A DNA stretch of 64,000 nt from Corella eumyota (GCA_963082875.1 OY720097.1:14454501-14518500); one strand, 5' to 3'; positions 1 to 13,012 are shown, counted from the stretch's first letter. A program made the numbers and translations. Notes: generated from the letters alone by a model not told the origin.

Positions 1-3000
1 TTCTCTGGAAGAGACTGATCGGAGAGTTCTCTTCCAACATCAGAGTTCTCTTCCAACATCAGGGATTTCATTGGAGCAACAACAAAATCTGTTAGAAGTG
101 AAAACATTGACAACATTCGGTTATATATTGAGAATGTATATCAAAGCAATATACTCAACAACTTTTAAATAATTTTTGCCTAATTTATTTTTCTTGAAAT
201 ACGTAGGTTAAATAACTTTTTGGTTACCTAACCTAAATAACTGATATTATTATAAACCACAGTTTATAAAACAAACCTGTATTTTCCTCGATGTCTATAC
301 TTAGCAATTCTACTTCATTTGTTAAATCCAAACCCATAGATTCCAATCGATTTAAACTCATTTCTTGTTGAAAACCAAAATTAGTTTTGGTTGTGTCGGT
401 TAAATCTGATAAGAGTGGACATTGAAAAGTGCCGTTTTTTATTTCAACTTTGGTACTTTGGGTAGCATTCTCTTCATGGAATGTAGGAAAATGTGGTTTT
501 GAATTGTTGGGTTTGACCACAGAGGAGTTATCTTAACAAAAAAGATTTTTAAATTTTTTCATATTTACTACCATCTACCGTTTACACAAAATAATAGAAG
601 GTTCAGAATATTAATGTTATTATTTTTTGATGTAATGCATTGTAAAAAAGTAAATCTTATTAAACAGTTTTAAATTAATTATATACCTGGCAACATTGAA
701 TGTCCCACACTTTCTTGCAGTGGTTTATAAGTGGTTGCTAAAATATCCTTCAAAGGTTTTCTAGCAACACTTGAAGGATAAATAAATGATTTTGCATTTG
801 AAAAAGCCACACTGTTATGTGTTTCATGATCAATTCGACTTTTTGATTTATCAGATTTGTCTGATTCATTGCTGGCCTCCAGAATAGGACTAAGAACCAC
901 AGAAAATTATAACAAAGTTTGTTTTGAGTTGTGATTTTAATGACATAACATAAATAACCAAACTACAAATACACATAAAATATATATATAGTAGAAATTA
1001 ACTGGTACCTTAGTTTTTTTGCTGACCCTGGTTCTTGATTTTCATCAGCAGGACAAGTGTCCTCAAGTTTTAATTTGTTTGTCAGTGGTTGTGGCCAATA
1101 TGAGGTGCTTTCCGCAGAGATTTTGTTGTTGTCCGGTTTAAAATCCATTAAAATTGTTTCTTCAGAGCTTCTTTGCAATTTGGTGAACACCGAGTTGCCA
1201 TTTTCTAAAAAAATATTAACAAATGTTTTTTAAAAAAAGTTACCTCTTAATTTTACAAGTATTTAATTAAAAAAAATGTTGTTTTACCTTTAAACAAGCC
1301 AGGGGTGAAAACTGAATTTTGAAGTGTTGCAAAATCTCCCTGGCCACCAGCAACAACAAAGTCATTTAAAAATTCTGGTTCGTTTTCATTACCATCACCA
1401 ATATCAGTACCGAACTAAAATGGGGCAAATTTTATTTAAATAATCTTGAGTTGATTAACTTTTAGCTATTTAGGTAGCTTTGTAAAAAGTGAGTTTATTT
1501 TGATTTTGTAATGTTAACTTACCTGAATTTTAGAATATCCATTTTCATGATCTTTAGCAGTAGAGCTAAAACAAAAAAGTGGTATTCAAAAAAATAAATT
1601 TTTCTGTTTAATTAAAAATTTTAAAATCAATTAAACGTATGTACTTGTCATTAACATTATCTCTTAGAAAACAAAAGTTTTTCTTTTTAGGTGGGGGGTC
1701 ATGATGGATATGAAACCCAGAAGTTTTTACATCATTTTGTTTCTCATTATCATTATCATGAAATATTGTGAAAGGAGCTGTGTTTTTTGGAGGTGGGGAT
1801 TTAGTCGAGGATTCTTCCCTATTTACGGTAGTTGATGTTTTGCTATTTTCATCCAAAAAGCTGGATATCGGTTGATGAAACATGGCAGAAATCTCACCTT
1901 AATAAAAAAAAACGAGATTCAAAAACATGGTCTGATAAAATTGTAATCTGAGAATCAAAAGTTGTTAAATAAAGTTAGCTTTTGTAAATAATTTTATAGT
2001 TGGTCTATCTAAAGAACTTTATTTCTGCCTAGTAACCGAGGTGCAATTACAGTTTGCATTTTTGGTGAGTGGGGATGGTTGACTTAGTTTGGAATAATTT
2101 CGAGATTGGTTATAAGAACTTGAATCAAATTTGGTGGAATGCATTTGGCTTTTTTCTTCAAGTAGTGGAGGCCTAACAGTTTCCACTAAATAAAAAATAA
2201 GAAAATTCTAAATAATTAATACTAACCCCAAAACGAATAAATTAAACTTAAATTGTTATATTTTATAACAAAATGATAGAGAATCCCTTACTAAACTTAA
2301 TTTCTTACTAAATATATTATAAAAAAAATTTAAACAATTCTTCAACTTACCGTAATTACTGTGTACACTTTGATTGTCTTCTTCAGCTTTAAATAAATGC
2401 TACAAGAAAAATAAAAATTAATCTCACATATGTATGAGCTCAAAACTCAACCAGCAAGGTTACACCATTGATAAAACACAAAGATTTGCAATAGATCCAC
2501 ATTATAAGAGTACTAAACATTACTCTATAAATAACCTATAAAGTTGTACTTCTTTTATTTCAAATGCAACAAACCAAACCTTATAAGATTTTTGTTGATT
2601 AACATAGGAAAAACATTATTCTATACTTACATCCTGTTGTTGGGATTTTAGTTTTTCACAAACAGAACTAACCATTATCGTCATATCTGCACAGTTAACT
2701 TGTGGACTTTCAACTTCATTCTTTTTTTAAAAATAGAAAAATTAATTTGATTTAGTAACTAAGTCAAAGTCATGTAACACACTAATGCGAACGAAACAAA
2801 ACATTTTAATTGAGTTTGTTAAATTTATTAAAGAAATTTAAAAATTATTTCTTGACAGTTCTAAAAAAATAATATTATTAAAATCATAAACATACCTCTA
2901 CATTTTTTTCCTTGATTAAGTTTAAAAGTTGATGCATTTGTTTTTCTCTTTTTTCTAGTTGTTTTTTCATTTCGGCCTCTTTCTCTTGCCATTCTCTCTC

Positions 3001-5461
3001 TTTCTCTTCTTTCCACAACAATTTCTCTTTTTCAAAAGCCTCTTCCTCTGCATAAAAATTACAAAATTTTTATTTCTGTAAGAAAACTGAAAAGCTGTAA
3101 AAAAACTGTTTAATTTTACGAATAGAGAATAACTTTTAACTTGGAGAACAAATATTTGCAATCTTTTAATAATGAAACCAACCACTTTTTCTTAAGTCTT
3201 CTTTTCTTTTCTTATAAAATCGAGCAGCCCAAATCTCTTCTAAGGAAAATACACCAAACTTTGAGTAAACTTTGTTAACAGGGTAATGACGAATCTAAAT
3301 TTAAACAATTTTTATTGTAACTAAATATTTTAAGTATATACCTTTTAGTTTAAATAAACCAAACAAAAAATGTATATATATATGTAATAAAAATTCTTAT
3401 TGATATACACATAATTAGTTACTAAGCAGACTTTAAATTATCATTTGATTTTTTAGTTTGAATAAGAAATTAACACTTAAAAATAAAAAAAATTCTGTAT
3501 TAGATTACATTGTTTGGATTTTCCCCACCATGAATTTCACCAATTCTTTTGTGTTCTTCTGAAAACTGACCAACATTTTGTTCGCACGATAAAAAGTTCT
3601 CGATCTCAGGTTTAAAACCTGATCCTGATAAAATAATTTAGATTAATTTTTTTTTTTTTTGATTTTCGGTAAGGATTAAATTCAAACAAGTTTTAACAAA
3701 AACACTTTTTATTCTGTTTGGTTTAGGTAAAATTTATATATATTTACCCTTTTTCTCGGTTTGGTGGGCATTTTTATTATTACTTTGATTTATTTTATTT
3801 TGCTGTTTAACTAACGATTTAACTTGATGGTTCTGTTAAGAATAAAAAATAATTGTTAAAAAAATTAAATTTCTATTACATAAAAAATAAAGTAAAAGTA
3901 AATAATGAAAAAGTTTACTTCATTAAAATCGTTACCTGATTCTCAAATTGATTTTCAAATAAGTTTTCTTTATTTACTTCTGTTTGTTTATCAGAAGCAT
4001 ACCCATCAACTGAAATATTGTGAAGGCAGAAATTAGTATAACACCATTAGTAAAAGTTATGATAAAAACAAACAACAACATATTATTTACATCATTTCAC
4101 ATTCAATATCAAAGCAATTTAAACTTTTAAATGTATACACTAATAACAATTACTAGGCAGAAATGTATATCACAATTTTAGTTTAAATTTTTGTGAGACA
4201 AACCTAGTTTTTGTTTATCAAGAGTTGGATTGACTTGACTCACAACAGTTGAAAGAGGTGTGCGTTGCTCTCTGCAAATGCAAAATTGTTCAATGTTATA
4301 ATTTTGAAATACTAGTAACATGCAGATTAAAGGGCCTATACAAATGAACAGAATTAATAAAGGACACAAATAAGGCAGAAAAAAATAAAGCAATTTATAT
4401 TTATAAATAGCCTCTGCATAATAACAAAATTTGTAATTTTTTTTTATTTTCCATAAACTGGCACATCAAATTTTTTTCAATTACTTACATGTCCTTAGTT
4501 TTTTCTGATTGCTGTTTTTCTTGTGTTCTTTCATGAAACAATCTAAACAGATTTTTGATGTCAAGTTTTCTATTGTTTAACAACCAAAACGCTTTTGTGT
4601 ATACACTGCTGCTTATGTTCAAAACATTAAATAATTCAAAATTTATATTTTTTAAATGGGAGCTAACTCACAAAAAATACCTTTTTAACTGAGTTAGGAG
4701 TTCCATGGGTTCTGCCAAATGTTTTTCGGCTTTAACATAAATTTGATATGCTTTTTCTGTTTTTCCAATCTTTTCACAGGCATCTGCCCATGCAGCATAA
4801 AAAGTAGCACATTTAACACCAATACCCTGACTTTTCATGTAAGGGAACATACTGATGTCATTTTTTACTTCAGCCATATTCAACCATGCATTAACATACC
4901 TTGGATCATTTCTATAAAAAAAAAACAATTAATTAAAAACAGTTAATTACTAGTTAAATAAGGATAATTTGTTAGGAGCCTTACTTTTTAAGGTTTAAAA
5001 AATGCATTCATCTAGTACTTAATACTGTGCTAATATTTTTTATATAGCCTACTTACTTGTACATATCAATACCAATAAAATTTGAAATAAACTTAGTAAG
5101 AATTTCTTCATATTCTTTGTTTTTTTGAAAATGCTTTAAGGTCCATTTTAAATATCTAAACGAAAACCATTTTAGTAAAATAATTAATATATATAAACAG
5201 TTGTTTAAAAAATATTGATTACTATTAACTACCTATTCCAAGCATCAATTGAATTGTTCTCATTATTTATATTATTAATTAACTCTTTTTTCTCTGCCTT
5301 AAGTTGTTGAACATCTTCAACGTTTAGCTGTATAATAAAATCTTGTAAACAAACGTAATAAAACAGTAAAATAATTTATTATTATTCTTTAAAAAGTTTT
5401 TTTGTGATTAATATTTGTGTATTTGCAAATGATAAAGTATTCTCACATTTCCAACATCCAT
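1..5461 (-). CDS. BUB1: Mitotic checkpoint protein Bub1/BubR1 (MadBub type), 3' part outside window
   Basis: Multi-exon gene read right to left. The start ATG is at 5459-5461 (MDVGN, then a gtgaga donor). The N-terminal Bub1/Mad3 TPR domain is clear across exons near 5234-5328, 5055-5157 and 4680-4913, with the stretches IDAWNRYLKW and DPRYVNAWLNMAE. A KEN tripeptide follows near 3985. A GLEBS-like segment (GVFSLEEIWAARFYKK, about 3200-3260), which in this family binds Bub3, comes next, then a Glu/Lys-rich coiled coil (2899-3047). Downstream low-complexity exons include ISAMFHQPIS and PFTIFHD (about 1640-1890). The C-terminal kinase or pseudokinase domain would lie beyond position 1 and cannot be seen. 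The family acts at kinetochores in the spindle-assembly checkpoint. No KEN box precedes the TPR domain, unlike vertebrate BubR1. Whether this is Bub1, BubR1 or the single ancestral MadBub is not settled. Family assignment is firm; downstream exon edges are approximate. Confidence 0.88.
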
Positions 5462-6431
5462 TACTCCCAACAGCGTCTAGGAGCTCTGCCAACAAATTGC
5501 AGATCTAGCTGTTTAGTCGTTAGTGTTTAACTTTCAATGATATTACACACTTAAACCAACAGATCAAACTGTTTATTAACAAAAAAACAAAATAATACTG
5601 ATTAAGTGAAAATACAATTTAGTGAGTAAACAAGTGCAAAACTGACAGACTGCAAAAATTAATTTATAATTAATATTGGAAAGGCAGAAAGGTCATACGC
5701 CAGTCACAGTCGGTATACAGAATATCTCAGTATCTGATTATAATTTTATGTTTACATAAGCATATCTACTTTATAAAAAGCACCCTTTAACTATTGTCAG
5801 ACTGTTTACACTTAAACGAAACATCTTTATTACAGATATTGATTGGCTAATTTTGAGGTCTGTCAAACCGCAAAGAGGGTCAGACTGTCTGAGTGACGCT
5901 GGCAGACATTTACTGACAGAAAGGCTATACAATTTTTTTCCGCCAGATATCAAAATTGTAATCTCAAAACAGCATTTTTATTTTTATATTAGTTTATCCT
6001 CGGCGTAAAAAAATTATTTTCACAATCTTTAATTGCTGCCAATACACAAAATAAAATACGCAATAAAATACAAAAAAAGATTTTTGTTTATAACATCTGA
6101 ACTCTCTAAAATACACATTAAGTTTTATTATAATTTTTATTTTAGAAGTAAATTTGTTTATGTGGAAAAACACCGATAACAGGTGTAAGTTTTATTATAT
6201 ACATTGCTATCCATATAGCTACTTCCAGTTATATACATATGCGTTGTTGTTTTAAAATGATGACACTTTGACAGTTCCCTTTTGTGAGACAACATGTGAT
6301 GAATTACAAATACGAAGCAACAAGGCAGTCATCGAAGCCCTAAAATATAGTTCCATTTTTATCAGATTTTTGATTATAAAAAAAGAACGCGTATTTATTT
6401 TGAATGCTTGGATAAGTATTTTCAATCGTAC
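5462..6431. other. Intergenic: 5' flank of the Bub1-type gene and 3' flank of the receptor gene
   Basis: Upstream of the checkpoint gene and downstream of the receptor gene, both on the minus strand. It is AT-rich and I see no coding exon, RNA gene or terminal repeat. Short open frames here lack family resemblance and splice context. Confidence 0.6.
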
Positions 6432-8139
6432 CTACCTTATCCCACTAAGACATTTAGCAAGTAGAAATGGGGTCACCCAAGTGTACGTGAACGAAATACA
6501 CAAACATCCGTTACCGAACACCAGGCTTGGGTTTTCGTTGGATAAATAGTCAATAAACATCAATGTGACTGCTGGGGCGGTAGAAAACACAAAGAGCGTT
6601 GTGATAGCAATAAGATATTGTAAGCTGCTTAACGTCCTAACCTAGGTATTTAATATATTCAGGTTAGGCCGAGTATATAAGTTAATGCAAAAGCTTGTTA
6701 ATAATATAACTGCATTACCAATACTTGTCTTGATCGAACCATCGATCTATGTCTTGTTGATTTTAAATCACAAACAGATTTAGTGTCTACACAAATTATA
6801 TCAACATGTCCTATATCAGCCTCGTTTGTACTTTCAACACACTCCTCAACTTTGGACGAAGAAAGCGTTTGGAATCTTTTTGAAGCTCTACAAACACAAA
6901 TATAAATAATATTTAATTCCAAAATATTGGGGAAAAAAATGTTCAACCCCTCAACCAAAAAACACTTTAAAAAAGGTTTATAAGAAAAAAAATACTTTCT
7001 TATTTTTCTAAACAAACAAGTTACCTGTCTTGGCAATATCTAAAATGCCGTTTTGTATCTCGAATAGCCCTCCACAAAATAGTGATAACAGCCAAGCAGC
7101 AAAGAAACCAGGCCACTTCGCTTACAACCATCCAGTCATGTCTCATAGGCGGCCATACCCGGGAACATACTCGAGTTAAACTACCAAGATCGTGAACAGG
7201 ATAGCAGCCAGACAGACACGTGCATACCCAGGCACAACTCCAACCTAAAGGTGCACTGACCACATATAAGAGCGGTACAATCCAAACAACAGCAATTTTT
7301 ATCCAAGCCAGCTGCGTTCTCTTTTTGCGATCAAAACCTACAAATTATCAGATTTTATTTCAGTCATACTTAGTAAAGTTTTACTCTTTGTATAAAGTTA
7401 AAATATGTTAATCTAAAAAAGTAGTTATTATCTTGAAATTTTTATAAATCTCACCAGCAAGCAATTTGGCTAACTCTTTTCCTTCGTCAACTTCGGTATG
7501 ATTTTTTAATGATAACTTTAAAGAGTGAGTTCCAAAAAGTAAAGGTGCATGAATTGAGTCACGAATCGCAGAAACAAGTATTCCGATATTACCACACATG
7601 ACAAGAAACATGGACGTCAGCATAGCCCTAAAATAAAAGTAAAAAGTACATGCTTTATTAATTTTACACAACATGTGTATACTTTAAGAAAATTACCTGT
7701 AAAATGCCCACCAAGTCCGAATATCTTCTCTAACGACACCTTGGCGATGCAAAGATTCCCTATCGGCATAGCCATCCAATGCAAAGTACAAACTTAGTAT
7801 TTGATAAAGACCAAGCAGGGCAAAGACAACGTTCGCCAACAACGTGCTCCCAACGTGCAAGTACACATTATTTTGGCGTAACTTCTGACGATGTAGAATA
7901 ATTGCCAACAATACAAAACCATTTATAATTAATGCCATCGAGGGTAACACCGAGAAAAACAGAAAAATTGGAGTTCTTCGAATCTGACACAATTCATTAC
8001 TTTCAGTTGTGTTAAAACTTGCCGCTGTACTTGAATACTGAGCACTTTGATATTTAACGTATTTCATGTTTGTGGAATTGAGAACGTTAGTTAACGATAG
8101 CAAAACGATGTGCACAGTTATATATATATATATTAACAC
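6432..8139 (-). CDS. Divergent rhodopsin-class seven-helix receptor (orphan)
   Basis: Five exons join in phase: 7697-8139, 7455-7627, 7025-7337, 6725-6887 and 6432-6641, giving 433 residues. Each junction has a gt donor and an ag acceptor. The seven hydrophobic helices are: TM1 (IFLFFSVLPSMALIINGFVL) and TM2 in exon 1; TM3 in exon 2; TM4 and TM5 in exon 3; a charged third cytoplasmic loop in exon 4; TM6 and TM7 in exon 5. The segment PLGWSCAW after TM4 resembles the LGWNC stretch of lysophospholipid/cannabinoid-like receptors, a weak hint only. The usual TM3 DRY triplet is replaced (SAIRDSIHAPL), TM6 keeps a Pro but lacks CWxP, and TM7 has no NPxxY. An alternative start lies at 8065-8067; I chose the upstream ATG because it adds a hydrophobic N-terminus. 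The ligand is unknown. The final exon ends at a TAG that overlaps a possible donor, so a further C-terminal exon is possible. Confidence 0.78.
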
Positions 8140-8723
8140 AAACGCTTTTTAAAATCGTTTTTTTACTGCCTTGGTGAAAATGGCAACGTTGCCTTTTGTA
8201 AGTACTTCCTGTCTAAACATCTCTAACACGAATTTAATTAAATCAATGTACAACGTTAAAAACAGTTTCACCTCTTATACCTTTGATAATTTACCAACGC
8301 AGACAACCTTATTTAAATTCTAATTACTTTGACGTAAATCGTATTTTTTTGATCTACAGTTATGACAACTCATTAAGGAAGTCGTAGACTATATTTAAAT
8401 TAATGCAACCTTAGCACAATGGCTAACTCTAAAACAGGTTTACACTTTTTTACAAAAATACAATGTTTTAAATAACGTTTTCAAATATCAGGTTTCGTCT
8501 TTTTTAAGCCCCAGAGAAAACTTTTACAGTATATTTTATTTGTTAAATGCCTGACCTTTATAAAGGAAACTCATGTCAAGTTTAAATACCATAAAAATAT
8601 AAGAATACAACGAATGATTTTTTTTAAATTCATGCTAGCAAATTTCCTAAAACTAAAAAATTATCTAAAAATATACTTATTTAATTTAAGCTTATTAAAA
8701 ATATATATTTAAGTTTATTAAAG
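8140..8723. other. Intergenic, no gene seen
   Basis: AT-rich sequence upstream of the receptor gene. It should hold that gene's promoter. No exon, RNA gene or repeat is recognisable. Confidence 0.55.
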
Positions 8724-8875
8724 TAATGTGGTATAGTGGTTATAAAATCGATTACGAGCCGAATAGTTTCGGGTTCGAGCCGCACCATTACCATAATCGC
8801 TTTTAAGCCCGACGTTAACGGTCAGGCACACCGTTCTCCAATGTAAATGTAAATCCTATCACCTTAAGTATAAAA
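8724..8875 (+). repeat. tRNA-related repeat (SINE-like) with pol III A and B boxes
   Basis: An A-box-like segment (TGGTATAGTGGTTA, about 8728-8741) is followed about 35 bp later by a near-perfect B box (GGTTCGAGCCG, about 8772). The acceptor-stem pairing of the tRNA-like part is only partial (about 5 of 7 pairs), so it is not a functional tRNA gene. A non-tRNA body follows, then an A-rich tail near 8870. Its head and body differ from the SINE copies at 21460 and 61895, so it would be a separate family or an old copy. Confidence 0.5.
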
Positions 8876-9300
8876 AAAACAAGAAAAAATTAAAGTATTA
8901 CGAAAGAAAACATTAATATAACGTGAAATTGACAATCTGAAGTTGGTAAAACAATTAAACAAATTTGTTAAGTTTTAATTTTACACAGAGAAATTTTTTG
9001 ATGAAATGATATAAAAAGTATGTCTAACAGTAAACATATAGGTCGCTTCGTTAAATAAAAGACGGCCGTTTTATGGACTTGGTAAACAAAAAAGTTAAAA
9101 CAAAAACATAGGCTAAGGCTTATAGAAGTTAGCTAACATTCTCATAGCAGTATACGGTATTTATTTTTTGATTAAAAGTGTTTTATGATAAGCATTTTTT
9201 GAGAATTACTTGTTTAAGCTTATTTGACATACAGTATTATTGTGTTAGCTATAAAAAATGCTTTATTTTAAATTTTTAGTGAAACAAAAAAGTGTTAAAC
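8876..9300. other. Intergenic, 5' flank of first FAXDC2-like gene
   Basis: AT-rich flank ending at the ATG at 9301. No other feature is recognisable. Confidence 0.5.
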
Positions 9301-10978
9301 ATGGAATATATTAATAATATCCACAATTACTTTGAAGACAAGTGGAGTTCTATTTTAAATTTATTTGGAAACGATGAATATTGGGTAATGACATTCGGTA
9401 AGAAATTTAAAAAAGTAAATTTATTTTTTTGATAATCTAACCCTTTTGTAATAATTTATAAGACTGTATAGTTAAGCAAATATAAAAGTGCTTTAAAGGC
9501 AAATAAAACAATAAAGTAAACACGATAGTTGGACAATTATTAATCGTCCTGCGAGCAAATAAATAGCTTTAAAAATAAATATATTACAGGTACTTCGTTG
9601 GTTTTATTTCTTGCATTCTGCACGGTCAATTTTCCTTTTATGATTTTGGATTCAACAGGGGCTCCTAAATTTTTGCACAAATACAAAATTCAGCAGGATA
9701 AAAACAAACCGGTTAGCCAACATATTATGAAAAAATAGTTCATTTATTCATGCATTTTAATTTTTAAATAAACTTAATGGTTTCCCGCATTTAGTTAAAC
9801 ATACATTTTTTATTTAAGGTGGAATTCAAAAGATTTCTGCACTGTTGTTTTGTGGCCTACAGAAACGAACTAATGTCATGTGCAATGATATTTATGCTTT
9901 ATCCTTTGATGAAATGGAAAGGAATGAGCGCTAACAACCCTCTACCGTCCCCACCAGTCGCTTTTCTACACCTTGTCGCATTTGTTTTAATTGACGAGTT
10001 TATATTTTATTATTCGCACAGGTAAAAATGCCTAAGCATGATAAGTTTAACATATGTTTATTTCCATAATAAATGCATTGAACATTACTCAATTACATGA
10101 TCAACTTTGACATCAACACAAAATTAATATAGAATTGTTCTTGCATTCAAATAAATGAAGTAATATTTCGGCCTGTAACATATGTTTCAGAATGTTTCAT
10201 CACCCGATGATCTACAAACATGTTCATAAAATGCACCATGATTGGATAGCTCCGATAAGTATTGCCGCGTCGTATGCACATCCGTTGGAACATATTGTAA
10301 GTTGTTTGACATACCTTTGCTTTTGCCAACTGTCTTTGTTTTGTAATTAACAAAGCTATATAACAAATAATGAAATAACATAATTTATTACATAAAAAAT
10401 GTCGTCACATATTATCATATTAAATCTTTAAAAAACTTGTCATTAATTACAAAATTTATAATATCTTTAAACTTTTTATTGGATTAAAGGTGTCCAATGC
10501 ACTTCCATTACTAGTTGGACCAATTGTAGTTGGAGCTCATATCAGTACAACATGGGCGTGGCTTATTCTAGCTCAGTTCGAAACTTGTTTGCATCATTGC
10601 AACTATCATTTTCCAGTGATGTCATCCCCACAATTTCATGACTATCATCATTTAAAGTAAGCTTTAGTATTTTTAAAACGTTGTTATTAAGCATTACAAT
10701 ATATAATTACTCTACAAATAGATATATGCCCGTTGTTTTATGACAATGTAATATATTGTTATAAAACAAATATTATGTTATTAGCAAGAATCGCTTTGTG
10801 AGCAAAATGTATTTCTTTCTTTTTCAGATTTACCGAATGTTTTGGCACAAATGGATTGTTGGACTCGTTTCACAAAACTGATGTTCAGTTCAAGAAGTCT
10901 GTACAAGCCAAGCGTCATAAAACGTATTACGGTTTTACGCCAATATCCCAACAATTTCCAGATGAGAAATCAAGTTAA
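9301..10978 (+). CDS. FAXDC2: Fatty acid hydroxylase domain protein, FAXDC2-like copy A
   Basis: Six exons join in phase: 9301-9397, 9590-9711, 9819-10021, 10191-10296, 10490-10656 and 10828-10978, giving 281 residues. The protein has several hydrophobic segments and the di-iron histidine clusters of the sterol desaturase/fatty acid hydroxylase superfamily: HRMFHH, HKMHH, HHCNYH and HDYHH. The motifs YAHPLEH and FHDYHHLKF are those of FAXDC2. Such enzymes are ER membrane oxygenases; FAXDC2 has been linked to sterol-intermediate metabolism. All metal-binding histidines appear present. The gene is followed by a paralogue with the same intron positions in the catalytic part. Confidence 0.93.
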
Positions 10979-11115
10979 ATTAAATTTTAAAAGGATTTTC
11001 TATAATCGCAACATTTAAACATAATTTTTATGTTATCTGAATTATTTTTGGTGCTTGTTTTAAACTTTGCTTTAAAAAAGGCTGTATGTAGTAATGGTGC
11101 AATAAGGATTAGAAA

Positions 11116-11121
11116 AATAAA
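11116..11121 (+). terminator. Polyadenylation signal AATAAA, copy A
   Basis: An AATAAA hexamer 138 bp past the stop of FAXDC2-like copy A, in AT-rich 3' flank. Assignment rests on position alone. Confidence 0.5.
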
Positions 11122-11533
11122 AGTGGTGTTGCAATAAGCCTAAATTTTGTTTTATTTAATTGCTTAGCAGTAAAAACACAAATGCTTCTTAGAGTTAAGG
11201 TATATTTTTTGTTTAAAGTTAGTCCTAAACAAAATATGCCAAAAATCTTGACTAATAAAACAGATATTTTGCTTTTGTATCATATTTTTCAAAGATATTA
11301 GTTTGATAAACAAGTTACATTTTAACACAGGAATGTAAATATTTAGATTCTTAACCAAACAAAGTAATGGTTGAGCAGGATCGAAGGTCAATTATTCATT
11401 TAATCGTAAAGTATGCTAAACGCAATGTAATCAACTTACAAAAGGGCTTGCAATAAAGTTATTACATATATATTTGAGTTTTTAATATTTAATTGCATAA
11501 TAGTATAAAATTTTAAATTTAATATAAATTAAA

Positions 11534-13012
11534 ATGAATTTGTTAGTAATATTGTTATGGTCTACTATAGGGTTTGCTGGCTGGAAGTTTAACATTATAC
11601 CAAGGTGGGTTTTGCAATCATAAATTATTAAATTCTATTGAATTGCATGTGGTTTTAACGGTTTTGTATTTTTTTAGTATTATAAAAACAATTGGGGTGT
11701 ACTATAGCGGAATATGGGAGTATGTGCTTAAACTTTTTGGATACAATCATTTTCTTTTATTTACATTGGGTAAGTAGTAAAATCCAACAATGTTCTGTAT
11801 TCCATTTATACTTAATACATAACTGAAGTTAGTTTATGATTTTTATTTTAAAACTATAGTTTAGCCTTTTTTCATGTTTCATTAAGGTACAATGGCAACA
11901 CTTGCCATTAGTTTTTGGTTAACGAACGCATTTTTCATCTATTTGGACCTTACTGGAAAACCAAAGTTTTTACACAAATATAAGATCCAACAAGACAAAA
12001 ATATACCGGTAAAATGGGGTAGTAACTATAATCTGTTGTTTATATATCTAAGTGGGTACACTTGTAAACGTTTTTTTATAATTTCATTTAAGGTAAACAA
12101 AAAATTGTTTGACAAATGTATCAAAGTGGTTAACGTAAATCAGGCGATTTCCTCTGTGATGATATTATTAAGTTACCCAGCTACTACTTGGTTCGGAATG
12201 ACTTATAAGACTGAAGATCTGCCAACTTTTAAAATATTTTTGATCGAATTTGCCATCTTGGTTATCGTACAAGAGTTTGGATTTTATTATTTCCACAGGT
12301 AGTCTGTAGTTGCATTATTATATTTGGACTAACACGTAGTGAGGCTTTATTTTACCAAGCGCATTTTAACGTTTTAAGGTTAATGCACCATCCAGTATTT
12401 TACAAAAGATTTCATAAGTTACATCACGAATGGGTTGCTCCAATCAGCCTTGCAGTTGTATATGCACATCCAGTTGAACACGTGGTAAACAATTAATTAA
12501 TATTAATTAACAATTTGTTAGCTATTGAATTGTCTTTCTTTAACATTTGGTACAACAATAGCACCTAAGAGACAACAATTAAAACTAATTCTATGTATGT
12601 ACATTTAGCTTGTCAATATGCTACCCATCTTGGTCTCTCCTATTGTGCTTGGGTGTCATTTGTCCACGTCGTGGATTTGGTTTACAATTGCATCATTTGT
12701 GTCAACAATCCACCACAGTGGTTATCATTTACCTGGATTTCCTTCACCAGAATTTCACGATTTTCATCATTTTAGGTAATTTTTATATCTACCTTTATAT
12801 CGAAAAATAAGTAAGTTAATACTGTATTAAATACATGTGTAACAATGAAGTAGTCTAGCTAGAGTATTACTTTTTGCTCAAGGTTCAATCAATGTTTTGG
12901 AACAATTGGTTTGCTGGATTGGATACATAAAACTGATACTGAGTACAGAAAAACTAAGCAGTTTTTATTCGATCGTGTCTATTTCGCAATGAAGCCAATT
13001 TGGAACACTTGA
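11534..13012 (+). CDS. FAXDC2: Fatty acid hydroxylase domain protein, FAXDC2-like copy B
   Basis: Seven exons join in phase: 11534-11604, 11678-11769, 11887-12008, 12093-12298, 12379-12484, 12609-12775 and 12883-13012, giving 297 residues. Histidine clusters HRLMHH, HKLHH, HHSGYH and HDFHH are complete. Exons 3, 5 and 6 have exactly the lengths of copy A exons 2, 4 and 5 (122, 106 and 167 bp), and shared stretches such as GKPKFLHKYKIQQDKN versus GAPKFLHKYKIQQDKN show tandem duplication. Copy B has an extra 5' exon encoding another hydrophobic N-terminal stretch. Substrate differences between the copies cannot be read from sequence. Confidence 0.92.

Noticed and set aside
6268-6549. 93-residue plus-strand frame
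   Set aside because: It is antisense to the receptor exon that encodes TM6-TM7.
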